Source: Natronorubrum halophilum | Lineage (GTDB): Archaea > Halobacteriota > Halobacteria > Halobacteriales > Natrialbaceae | Assembly (NCBI RefSeq): GCF_003670115.1 | Contig: NZ_QQTY01000004.1 | Location: forward strand, 124,001-188,000 | Length of the DNA stretch: 64,000 nucleotides | Direction: 5' to 3' | Part shown: positions 1 through 7,513 of the stretch, in pieces | Layout of the letters: every line of letters begins with the position of its first letter | How positions within the stretch are numbered: the stretch's first letter is position 1 | Made by a program: the position numbers and the translations under genes | Notes under the pieces: generated by a model | Databases searched by the model: none | Told to the model about the DNA's origin: nothing | Seen by the model: the letters and a program-made list of their open reading frames with translations, nothing else

Positions 1-75
1 CGGAGACTGTGCGGTCGGTTCCGGGAGCACCGCGACGCTGACGACGGACGATCCGTGATCCGGCCGCCGGGGCGG

Positions 76-981
76 TTACCGATTGTCGGGACAGTCCTTC
101 CACTCGCCGATTCCCGACGGATCGAGGTGGACGTGGGCGTCGCCGACGTTCTCGAGTTCGCGCAGCCGTTCCACGAGATCCGACTCGATGTCGTGGGCCT
201 GCCGGAACGGCATGTCGCCGTCGACCTCGACGTGGACTTCGACCTCGAGGACGGTGCCGTCGTAGAAGACGGTCAGATCGTGGACGCCGCGGACCTCCGG
301 GTGGGTCCGCAGGGTCTCGATGATCGTCATGCGCTTTTCGGGATCGGGAGCGGCACCGGTGAGGTAATCGACGTTCTCGCGGCCGATCTCGACGCCCTGA
401 TAGACGACCAGCAGGCTGACGAGCGCCCCGGCGAGGGGGTCAAGAATCGGCTGCCCGAACCACACGCCGGCAACGCCGACGACCGCGGCGAAGGAGGTGT
501 AGATATCGTTCAGGCAGTCCGCGGCGAGCGCCCTGAGCGCGGTCGAGTTCACGTCCTCGTTGACGAGCGTCGTGTATCGGTAGACGAGGTACATGTCCAC
601 GATCGCGAACGCGAGCGCGCCGAGCAACAGCAGGTTCGCGTCGGGCGGATCCTGCTCGACGAGCCCCTGGACGGATTCGGAGAGCAACAGCAATCCGAGC
701 AATGCGATCACCGCGCCGACGAACAGCGCCGTCAGCGGTTCGATCCGGTCGTGACCGTGCGGGTGGGTATCGTCGGGTTCGTCGTAGGAACTCCGGCCCC
801 AGATCAACACGACGACGCTCGCGACGAGGTCCGCGAGCGAGTGGGCGGCGTCGGCGACCAGGGCGACGCTCCCGAAGGCCAGCCCTGCGGCCCCCTCGAC
901 CACAATTTTGACGACGTTGCCGAGGACGTTCACCCACGACGCGCGCATGAACCCGCGGCGTTCGTCCTCGACATCGACCAT
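76..981 (-). CDS. Cation diffusion facilitator (CDF) family metal transporter
   Basis: 301 aa. Six predicted membrane segments fill the first ~200 residues, followed by a cytosolic ferredoxin-like domain ending in HVHLDPSG, the usual CDF architecture. CDF proteins export divalent metals (Zn, Fe, Mn, Co) in exchange for protons. Membrane segment 2 carries HSLAD (the H/DxxxD metal site); segment 5 carries DCLND, so the second pair is D/D rather than the H/D typical of zinc exporters. The metal therefore cannot be named. The start at 981 excludes a 25-codon upstream extension that would read through the dyad at 988-1006. That dyad, 6 nt before the ATG, suggests metal-responsive repression. Confidence 0.9.
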   Translation of the reverse strand: MVDVEDERRGFMRASWVNVLGNVVKIVVEGAAGLAFGSVALVADAAHSLADLVASVVVLIWGRSSYDEPDDTHPHGHDRIEPLTALFVGAVIALLGLLLLSESVQGLVEQDPPDANLLLLGALAFAIVDMYLVYRYTTLVNEDVNSTALRALAADCLNDIYTSFAAVVGVAGVWFGQPILDPLAGALVSLLVVYQGVEIGRENVDYLTGAAPDPEKRMTIIETLRTHPEVRGVHDLTVFYDGTVLEVEVHVEVDGDMPFRQAHDIESDLVERLRELENVGDAHVHLDPSGIGEWKDCPDNR

Positions 982-987
982 GCCGTG

Positions 988-1006
988 GTTTAGAGGGAGT
1001 CTAAAC
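988..1006 (-). promoter_or_regulatory. Perfect 7-bp dyad (operator) upstream of the CDF gene
   Basis: GTTTAGA and TCTAAAC arms are separated by 5 nt, ending 6 nt before the ATG of the metal exporter. The position matches that of the DtxR-type boxes before the iron importer genes at 56.8 and 58.8 kb, but the half-site differs (TTTAGA instead of TTAGG). It is probably the site of a metalloregulator; which one is unknown. Confidence 0.5.
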
Positions 1007-1092
1007 TTGGGTCTTTTCCTTCCGATCGAGCCGACGCGAGGCGATTTACATCGCAATTCTAATCACGCCGCTGGGAGAACCACGCCGTATCC

Positions 1093-1196
1093 GGGCGATG
1101 GGGCCCGCCCGAACCAACCGCCGGACCGCTCGTAGTCGTCGCGGGTCGTCGTGTCGACGGCCGCGTCGAACGCGAGGGCGGCTGACGGTCCCTGCC
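1093..1196 (+). promoter_or_regulatory. Candidate fluoride (crcB) riboswitch
   Basis: The segment opens with GGGCGATGGGGCCCGCCCGA, which closely matches the 5' half of known fluoride aptamers. GGGC (1093-1096) can pair with GCCC (1107-1110). CCGCC (1118-1122) pairs with GGCGG (1177-1181), extended by CTCG (1129-1132)/CGAG (1173-1176). This is followed by the conserved CTGACG (1182-1187). GGGGCC (1100-1105) then pairs with GGTCCC (1187-1192) with one G-U. The element ends about 12 nt before the ATG of two fluoride channel genes. The variable stem is longer than usual. Pairings were found by eye, not by a covariance model. Confidence 0.6.
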
Positions 1197-1208
1197 TCCC
1201 AACCAGCT

Positions 1209-1622
1209 ATGGCAGCCGACCACCCCCTCGTTCGACTCGAGACGCTCGCACTGATCGGCATCGGCGGCTTCGCCGGATCGAACCTCAGATACTTCGCGGC
1301 CGGGTTGCTCCCGGAGATACAGGCCGTAGTGCTGGTCAACGCGCTCGGCTGTTTCGCCCTCGGAGGCCTCGTCTACGAGGCCGAGTACGCGGGACTCGTC
1401 GGGAGCCGCTCGCGGATCGTCTTCACGACCGGCTTTCTCTCGTCGCTGACGACCTACAGCACGTTCGCGATCCAGTCGGCGCTGGCACCCGAGCCGCTGT
1501 CGTTCGTCGCCATCGTCGCCGGCAACTACGGACTCGGATTCGTGAGCGTTCTCGCGAGTCGGGCGCTCGCGCGCCGCCTCCGCGACGGATCCGGACCGAC
1601 CGCCGGCGGTGAGACCGCATGA
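1209..1622 (+). CDS. crcB: CrcB/Fluc fluoride channel, subunit 1
   Basis: 137 aa with four predicted membrane helices. Fluc-family motifs are visible: GGFAGSNLRY near residues 17-26, VNALGCFALGG in helix 2 and FLSSLTTYSTF in helix 3. Fluc proteins are dual-topology dimers that let fluoride leave the cytoplasm. Its last codons overlap the second crcB gene in an ATGA junction, so the two are co-translated and probably form a heterodimer. The ATG at 1209 lies just after the candidate fluoride riboswitch; longer in-frame starts would lie inside that element and encode an Arg-rich stretch unlike the family. Confidence 0.93.
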   Translation: MAADHPLVRLETLALIGIGGFAGSNLRYFAAGLLPEIQAVVLVNALGCFALGGLVYEAEYAGLVGSRSRIVFTTGFLSSLTTYSTFAIQSALAPEPLSFVAIVAGNYGLGFVSVLASRALARRLRDGSGPTAGGETA

Positions 1623-2074
1623 GCCTCGAGCCGGTGGTCTCCGCGGGCGCGCTCGAGGCGGTACTCGCCGGCGCGTCGCTGATCAGCAACGGGCTCTCGG
1701 AGTACGTTACGTTCGACCCCGAACCCGCTCACGTCGTGGGGACCGGCGGCGCGATCGGCGCGGTGTTGCGCCACTGGGTATGGCTGCGGTTCTCGAGCGA
1801 GCGATTTCCCTGGCCGACGCTGGTCGTGAACGTGCTCGGTAGTTTCGGCTTCGGACTCGCGATCTTCGCGGGCGCGAGCGAGTCGATGATGCAGCTCGTG
1901 GGAACCGGCATTTGTGGCGCGTTCACGACGTTCTCGTCGTTCTCGGTCGAAACCGTCCGGCTATACGAACGCGGTGACCGGCTGCTCGCCGTCGCGAACG
2001 CCGCGGGAAACCTCGCGCTCTCGCTCGCGGCGATCGGACTCGCCTGGGGTATCGTCGCGGTCGGTACGTTCTGA
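1619..2074 (+). CDS. crcB: CrcB/Fluc fluoride channel, subunit 2
   Basis: 151 aa. It has an extra N-terminal segment of about 40 residues before the conserved core GTGGAIGAVLRH, then VNVLGSFGFG in helix 2 and GICGAFTTFSSFS in helix 3. These are the Fluc signatures, including the Asn and the TTFS motif that line the fluoride pore. It overlaps the upstream crcB by 4 nt. Paired, diverged crcB genes usually encode obligate heterodimers in which each protomer has fixed, opposite topology. The N-terminal extension contains a second hydrophobic stretch and is not part of the minimal fold. Confidence 0.92.
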   Translation: MSLEPVVSAGALEAVLAGASLISNGLSEYVTFDPEPAHVVGTGGAIGAVLRHWVWLRFSSERFPWPTLVVNVLGSFGFGLAIFAGASESMMQLVGTGICGAFTTFSSFSVETVRLYERGDRLLAVANAAGNLALSLAAIGLAWGIVAVGTF

Positions 2075-2151
2075 GCGGCTCGAGGCGCACCTCGCGGTAC
2101 CCGAACGGGCCGAAGCGACCGGCTCTGGAGCGGTGATAAAATGAAAATCCG

Positions 2152-2184
2152 CTGTTAACGTCGCCGTGAGGCGACAGTAAACAG
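2152..2184. terminator. Hairpin between convergent crcB and cold-shock genes
   Basis: Nested inverted repeats: GTCGCC/GGCGAC (2160-2165 with 2170-2175, 4-nt loop), enclosed by CTGTT/AACAG (2152-2156 with 2180-2184). It lies just past the stop of the cold-shock gene and 78 nt past the stop of crcB. A bidirectional terminator or 3'-end stabilising hairpin is likely. Confidence 0.45.
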
Positions 2185-2188
2185 GGTC

Positions 2189-2383
2189 TTACTGTCGTTC
2201 GACGTTCGTCGCGCGCGGACCTTTGGGGGCCTGCTCGATGTCGAATTCGATTTCTGTACCTTCTTCGAGATCCGGGCCGCCAACGTCTTCCATGTGGAAG
2301 AAAACATCGTCGTCCGCGTCGTCCGTCTCAATGAAACCGTAGCCGCCTGTGTCGTTGAAGAAATCAACCTTACCTTTCGCCAT
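2189..2383 (-). CDS. cspA: Cold-shock domain protein CspA
   Basis: 64 aa, one cold-shock (OB-fold) domain covering the whole protein. The RNP1-like GGYGFIE and RNP2-like DVFFHM motifs that bind single-stranded nucleic acid are intact. It probably acts as an RNA chaperone. A near-identical copy lies at 55855-56049 (both begin MAKG and share the FFNDTGGYGFIET core), so this genome has at least two paralogues. The ATG at 2383 gives the standard length; a longer frame to 2446 is not supported by the family. Confidence 0.95.
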   Translation of the reverse strand: MAKGKVDFFNDTGGYGFIETDDADDDVFFHMEDVGGPDLEEGTEIEFDIEQAPKGPRATNVERQ

Positions 2384-2545
2384 TACAAACAAGTGTAGGG
2401 ACAGACCACGGATAACACTTGCGAGGGTCGGAGTACCACGACTCATCCGCGCGAAGAGACATCGTTCGCGCGAGTGACACCCGTCAGTGCCACCAGAACC
2501 GTCGAATACCGGGCTTCCGGTCGCCCAGTAATCACGACGGCGGCC

Positions 2546-3595
2546 TCATCGATTCGATCTACCTGTTTCGTCGCCACTGCGGAGCAGTTTGTATCCCACG
2601 TACATCGCAGTCGCGGCGATCCCGGCGGCGACGGCGATCGTACCCGGTATCTCCCGGCGTTGGCGGAGGCTCGTATACAGACTCGACTCCGCAACGTGGC
2701 CCTCGTAGCTGCCTCGCTCCTCGAGGTCGCCGGCGGGGCCGTCGAGACCGTTCCGGTCGTCGGGACGCGGCGGATCGTCCGTTCGCTGCTGGCTGAAAAA
2801 CGCCGCTTCCATGAGTCTATCCATCAGCCGCGAGGCGTTCCGGCCGAGCAGCGTCATGTTCTTTCCGCCGGCACCGACGGTCACCTCGCGCTGGGGGTGT
2901 TCCGCGGCGTGGAGGATCGACCGGGCCACCGTCTCCGGCGCGTAGACCGGTGCCGGAAGCGTCGCCGCCCGGTCCATGTGGTTTTTCGCGTGCTCCGGGA
3001 ACGGCGTATCGATCCCGCTCGGTTTGACGAGCGTCACAGCGACGGGTGCGTCTTCCTCCTCGAGTTCCGTTCGAAGCGTCTCGGTGAAGCCTTTGACGGC
3101 GTGTTTGGACGCCGAGTAGCTTCCCTGGAGTACTATCGCGCGCTCGGAGACGATACTCCCGACGTTGATGATCGCACCACCGTCGTCCCTTTCTTTCAAG
3201 TGGTCTGCGGCCTCGAGCGAGCCGTACAGGAGCCCCCAGACGTTGGTCTCGAACTGGTCGCGCATCTCCTCGATCGGAACGTCCTCGAGTTTGCCGTAGA
3301 TGGAGACGGCCGCACCGTTGACCCACGTATCGAAGCCGCCGTAGGTATCCGTCGCGACCCGTGCGATTTCGCGAACGTCTTCCCGATTGCGCACGTCGGC
3401 GACGACGTACGCCGCGTCGCCGCCCTCGTCGTTGATCTCCTCGGCCAACTCCCGTAACGCGTCTTCGCTCCGAGCGGCGAGCACCAGCGTTGCGCCCCTG
3501 TCGGCGGCCATTCGTGCGGTCGTCAATCCGATACCCGAGGACGCACCGGTGATCACGATCACCTGCTCCTCGAGGGGTTTCAGTTCTCCGTTCAT
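2546..3595 (-). CDS. Short-chain dehydrogenase/reductase with C-terminal membrane anchor
   Basis: 349 aa. The Rossmann cofactor motif TGASSGIG is near residues 17-24, the NNAG equivalent reads VNGAA, and the catalytic triad is present as the Ser in VGSIVS plus SYSASKHA (Tyr and Lys). About residues 1-245 form a classical SDR; the remainder is a polar linker and a hydrophobic stretch near residues 315-335 (TIAVAAGIAATAMYVGY), suggesting the enzyme is membrane-tethered. This resembles the SDR group annotated as YqjQ-like in many halophiles. The substrate cannot be predicted. It stands alone, with no obvious operon partners. Confidence 0.88.
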   Translation of the reverse strand: MNGELKPLEEQVIVITGASSGIGLTTARMAADRGATLVLAARSEDALRELAEEINDEGGDAAYVVADVRNREDVREIARVATDTYGGFDTWVNGAAVSIYGKLEDVPIEEMRDQFETNVWGLLYGSLEAADHLKERDDGGAIINVGSIVSERAIVLQGSYSASKHAVKGFTETLRTELEEEDAPVAVTLVKPSGIDTPFPEHAKNHMDRAATLPAPVYAPETVARSILHAAEHPQREVTVGAGGKNMTLLGRNASRLMDRLMEAAFFSQQRTDDPPRPDDRNGLDGPAGDLEERGSYEGHVAESSLYTSLRQRREIPGTIAVAAGIAATAMYVGYKLLRSGDETGRSNR

Positions 3596-3914
3596 GGGTC
3601 TCGGTTACAGCGAGGGCCACGACGCGCTTGCGCTCGACGCCTGTATGCGCATGGCCGGCCGAGTGCGCGTTCACACCGGACGCTCCGGTCCGTACTCGAT
3701 TCGAACGCAGAGTTCGGTCGTCGGAAAACGAATGCACCGATGCCGGTCGCACCGGCTCGACGGACAGAAAGGCGGCGTCTTCCCTGCGTCTGTCGAGCGT
3801 CTGACTGAGCTTCAAGTGCGAAGCGGTGGGCAGCATAGATATGGTTCCTGAAACGCGACCGCACGAACAACCGCGCCGGTCCCCGCATCACCGCACAGCA
3901 CGCGGGGGAAACAT
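3596..3914. other. Intergenic region, no gene seen
   Basis: About 320 nt between the SDR start and a small plus-strand ORF. Only frames mirroring neighbours are open. It presumably carries the SDR promoter; no clear repeat or RNA structure was seen. Confidence 0.5.
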
Positions 3915-4055
3915 ATGATCGAACTGCTTCGGACGATCCGGACTCCAGAAATCGGGCAGACGCTCGTCCCGTTCGCCCTCGCCGTCGGTATCGCCATCCT
4001 CGGCGCACTCGTCTATCTCGAACTCGTCGCGCTCCTGACCGGATACGTCGGGTAA
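3915..4055 (+). CDS. Small single-span membrane protein (46 aa), hypothetical
   Basis: ATG at 3915 preceded by a purine-rich GCGGGGGAA stretch. The product starts MIELLRTIRTPEIGQ and then has one hydrophobic helix of about 25 residues (LVPFALAVGIAILGALVYL...) ending GYVG. Polar N-terminus, membrane helix and short tail look like a genuine miniprotein rather than a chance frame. It converges on the PhoU/TrkA-C gene downstream. I do not recognise the family; a chance ORF remains possible. Confidence 0.4.
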   Translation: MIELLRTIRTPEIGQTLVPFALAVGIAILGALVYLELVALLTGYVG

Positions 4056-4104
4056 CGCGAGCGCGTGGGACGTAATCGGTACGCAGGTATCGTCGCTCCC
4101 GACG

Positions 4105-5322
4105 TCAGTCGGTATGAGCGCGCTGAGCCAGTTCTTCGAACGCGCTCGCAGCCGTCCGGGTCCCCTTCGAGATCAGGATGTCACCACCGCGGAGTTCGCC
4201 ATCCGAATCGGCCACCAGCAACCAGCCCTCGCCCGGACGGCGAATCGCGATCACCGACATCGTCGACTCCGTGTCCGGCACGCCGGCCGTGATCGCAGTC
4301 CCGTCGAGGTCGCTCTCGGGATCGATCTCGACGCGCGTGATTATCTCGTCGCTTTCCTGAACTGCCAGCTGAACGACCGGATGAACGGCGATATCCCGGA
4401 GCACGCCTTCGCTGATATCGATCGCCGCGTCGCTGATGACCTCCGTGCAGACACCCAGTCGGATCAGCCCACGGAGTACCACCGGATCCGACGCCTCGGC
4501 AGCCGCCCGCAACGTCCACGCCTCGAACCGCGACTGGAGGGCGTCGACCTCGATCTCGAGGTTGCGCACCTCCTCGGCCAGCGCCGCGCTGTCGAACAGG
4601 ACGCTGCTGTAGGCGAGATCGACCGCCAGCTCCGAGAGGTTCTTCATGTGGACGATCGTGTCCACCGCCCGCTCCAGGTCGTCGATGGCCGGGTCGTCGA
4701 TATCCGGTGTTTCGTAGGGCGTTCCGGTCAGCGTTTCGCAAACCGCACCGATCGCCGGATCGGGGCCGCGCAGGAGCGCGACGTCGGTTGCCATCACGGT
4801 CGTCGTCGGCCCGGGGTTGAGCAACCACTTGTCACCGCGCCTGAGGGCGATCACGCGCACGCCCGTCTCGGACTCGAGGTCGATGTCTTCGAGGGTTCGA
4901 TCGACGTATTCGGAACCGGGATCGACGACGCCGCGAACGAGCGTCTCGGCCGCCTCCGGCAGCGCCGCGCGCATGGCGTCGGGCAGTCCCATCTCCTCGA
5001 GGACGATCTTCGCGATGTCGCCGGCGGCGTCGCTGATGTCGTCGGCCGCGGCGACGATCCCCAGGACCGGGGCCAGCTGTTCGGCGTCGGTGGGGTTGCG
5101 GACGGCCATCATGAGGCTCATCCGCGCTCGCAGCTCGAGGACGTCCATCCGCTCCTCGAGGCGAAGCACCTCCTGTGCGAGGTCCGCGTTGCGGTGGAGG
5201 ACCGCGGAGTAGGAGAGGTCGATCAGGAGCTCCGCGGTGTCTTTCATCTCGACGAGTACCTCTTTGACGCTGACGGGTTCGTACTCGACCGATATCGACG
5301 CTTCACCCTCGAGCGGGTCCAT
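4105..5322 (-). CDS. Tandem PhoU/TrkA-C domain protein
   Basis: 405 aa made of two repeats, each a PhoU-like helical bundle followed by a TrkA-C (RCK_C) ligand-binding domain. Repeat 1 helices begin near VKEVLVEMKDTAELLIDLSY and its TrkA-C part spans roughly residues 155-205 (ETGVRVIALRRGDKWLLNPG). Repeat 2 begins near HMKNLSELAVDLAYSSVLF and its TrkA-C part lies near residues 340-395 (MSVIAIRRPGEGWLLVADS). There is no membrane segment, so it is a cytosolic protein. Such proteins are thought to gate or regulate potassium or other ion transporters by binding a nucleotide. Two other TrkA-C proteins lie at 33.8-36.3 kb. Confidence 0.88.
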   Translation of the reverse strand: MDPLEGEASISVEYEPVSVKEVLVEMKDTAELLIDLSYSAVLHRNADLAQEVLRLEERMDVLELRARMSLMMAVRNPTDAEQLAPVLGIVAAADDISDAAGDIAKIVLEEMGLPDAMRAALPEAAETLVRGVVDPGSEYVDRTLEDIDLESETGVRVIALRRGDKWLLNPGPTTTVMATDVALLRGPDPAIGAVCETLTGTPYETPDIDDPAIDDLERAVDTIVHMKNLSELAVDLAYSSVLFDSAALAEEVRNLEIEVDALQSRFEAWTLRAAAEASDPVVLRGLIRLGVCTEVISDAAIDISEGVLRDIAVHPVVQLAVQESDEIITRVEIDPESDLDGTAITAGVPDTESTMSVIAIRRPGEGWLLVADSDGELRGGDILISKGTRTAASAFEELAQRAHTD

Positions 5323-5467
5323 ACGTCAAACTCCGCCTCCCGTCGGAAAAAACGTTTCCCGCAACGTTCCGATCGGCGACTCGAAACGCGATCAGCGACG
5401 CGTTCCCGCCAACCCGCGACGCTGCCTTCCGACACGGTTTTGGCCGGGCGCAAAGAACGCACCAGCA

Positions 5468-6847
5468 ATGCACGACCGGACCTACCTGCGCGAACACGCC
5501 GAGGAGGTGCGCGACGCCCTCGACAATCGCGGTGCCGACGTCGACCTCGACGACCTCCTCGAGATCGACGAGCGGTGGCGAGAGCTGAAAGCCCGCGGCG
5601 ACGAACTGCGCCACGAGCGCAACGAGATCACCCAACGGATCGGGAAACTGGTCGCCGCGGGTAAAGACGAGGAGCGAAAGGAGGCGATCAGCGAGTCGAA
5701 AACCCTCAAATCGGAGATCGAGGACGTCGAAGCCGAGGCGACCGAACTCAAAGCGGACCTCGAGCAACGGCTGCTCGAGGTGCCCCAGATCCCCGACGAG
5801 AGCGTTCCGCTGGGGGTCGACGAGCGCCACAACGTCGAGGATCGCCGCTGGGGCTTCGACGACCTCCGCGTCGACGCCGACGAGATCACCCCCCACTACG
5901 AACTCGGCGAAGAACTGGACATTATCGACGAGGAACGCGCCGCCAAGACCAGCGGTGCCGGATTCTACTTCCTCAAAGGCGAGGGCGCACGACTCGAGCA
6001 CGCGCTGATCCAGTTCATGATGGATATCCACCGCGAACAGGGCTACGTCGACCTCTTCCCGCCGATTCCCGTCAACAGCGAATCGATGCGGGGAACCGGC
6101 CAGTTGCCCAAGTTCGCCGACGACGCCTACCGACTGGGCGGGAGCAACGAGGAGGCGTACGGTGACGACGATCTGTGGCTCTGTCCCACGGCGGAGGTTC
6201 CCGTCACCAACATGTACGCCGACGAGATCCTTCTGACCGAGGATCTCCCGCTCAAACACCAGGCCTACACGCCGAACTTCCGACGCGAGGCCGGCGAGCA
6301 CGGCACCGAAACGCGGGGCATCGTGCGCGTCCACCAGTTCAACAAGGTCGAGTTAGTGAATTTCGTTGAACCCGAGGACAGCTACGACCGACTCGAGGGC
6401 CTGCTCTCGGAAGCCGAGGAGGTCCTCCAACAACTGGGTCTTCCCTACCGCATCCTCGAGCTCTGTACCGGCGATCTCACCTTCGCGAGCGCGAAGACCT
6501 ACGACATCGAGGTCTGGGCCCCCGGCGACGACCTCGAGGACGGTCCCGAGGAAGGCGGCCGCTGGCTCGAGGTCTCGAGCGCCTCGAACTTCGAGGAGTT
6601 CCAGGCCCGCCGCGCCGGCCTGCGCTACCGACCCGAACGCCACGAGTCGGCGGAGTACCTCCACACCCTGAACGCCTCGGGGCTCGCATTGCCGCGGGTG
6701 ATGGTGGCGATCCTCGAGTACTACCAGAACGACGATGGCACGGTGGAGATTCCCGACGCCCTGCAGCCGTACATGGGCGGCAAAGATGTCATCGAGGGAC
6801 ACGAGAAAGTCGGCGAGTCGGCGCTAGGTGCCGGCGAACGGGAGTGA
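5468..6847 (+). CDS. serS: Seryl-tRNA synthetase
   Basis: 459 aa, the usual class II SerRS length. It charges tRNA-Ser with serine. Residues 1-110 form the antiparallel coiled-coil arm that contacts the long variable arm of tRNA-Ser (HERNEITQRIGKLVAAGKDEE). The catalytic core follows with motif 2 around NFRREAGEHGTETRGIVRVH and motif 3 near LNASGLALPRVMVAILEYY. This is the common (bacterial/eukaryotic-like) SerRS, not the rare methanogen type. The ATG at 5468 sets the standard MHDRTYLREH start; the frame is open upstream but not conserved. Confidence 0.97.
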   Translation: MHDRTYLREHAEEVRDALDNRGADVDLDDLLEIDERWRELKARGDELRHERNEITQRIGKLVAAGKDEERKEAISESKTLKSEIEDVEAEATELKADLEQRLLEVPQIPDESVPLGVDERHNVEDRRWGFDDLRVDADEITPHYELGEELDIIDEERAAKTSGAGFYFLKGEGARLEHALIQFMMDIHREQGYVDLFPPIPVNSESMRGTGQLPKFADDAYRLGGSNEEAYGDDDLWLCPTAEVPVTNMYADEILLTEDLPLKHQAYTPNFRREAGEHGTETRGIVRVHQFNKVELVNFVEPEDSYDRLEGLLSEAEEVLQQLGLPYRILELCTGDLTFASAKTYDIEVWAPGDDLEDGPEEGGRWLEVSSASNFEEFQARRAGLRYRPERHESAEYLHTLNASGLALPRVMVAILEYYQNDDGTVEIPDALQPYMGGKDVIEGHEKVGESALGAGERE

Positions 6848-6969
6848 ACGGCGTCGATTACTAGGTTTCGACGTCGACGCCGCTGGTTCTGTTCTCTCGG
6901 CTGTAATCGTTTCAGGTGGTACTATGGAAACTGGGATTTACCGCACCGGAAGCGTTCACCCGGTTCCGA

Positions 6970-7308
6970 TCAGCGACCCGGTTGAACGAGTTCCGTGACG
7001 ACGGTCGCAGCGATCGTGACCACTGTCAGAGAGAGGACGCCTCCAGCGAAGAAACTCAATCGCGAGGCTCGAGACGGAATCGCAGCGAACGTCGCACCGA
7101 CGAACAGTACCACGAAACAGACGAGTCCCCCGAGCCGAAGCGCGATCGGCGCTCGTTCGACGGCGTTCCACACCCTGGCGCCACGTTCGGAAACCGTGAT
7201 CGCGACGAGTGCGAGGCACACCGCGAGCGCGCCGATCACTGTCCACATCCAATCGACAGTACCGACGTCAAGCAGTGAGCTGTCCAACAAGACGAGGAGA
7301 ATTGCCAC
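6970..7308 (-). CDS. Hypothetical membrane protein (112 aa)
   Basis: Three predicted transmembrane helices: near residues 20-40 (MWTVIGALAVCLALVAITV), 57-77 (LRLGGLVCFVVLFVGATF) and 86-106 (FFAGGVLSLTVVTIAATVV). Short charged loops separate them. No catalytic motif is visible and I do not recognise the family. It lies on the opposite strand from serS, in a spacer before the EF-2 gene, with no operon partner. The in-frame start at 7308 is taken for lack of a better choice; residue 20 is a possible alternative. Confidence 0.6.
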   Translation of the reverse strand: MAILLVLLDSSLLDVGTVDWMWTVIGALAVCLALVAITVSERGARVWNAVERAPIALRLGGLVCFVVLFVGATFAAIPSRASRLSFFAGGVLSLTVVTIAATVVTELVQPGR

Positions 7309-7513
7309 AGTCAGGAGGGGCAGGGGTCGAACCTCGAGTCACTCACACGCCTTCGCAATACTGTTCATCGAGTACACCGTTTCAGTACAGCGAACAAATA
7401 CGTTAGTACCCGCGGTTCAGTCGCCGTCGAGGTCGACAACACTGCTACAGAGCGGCTCGGGAGTACGATCGGTCGGCGAAAGAAAAGATCGGCAGCGAAT
7501 ACGGAATGACCGC

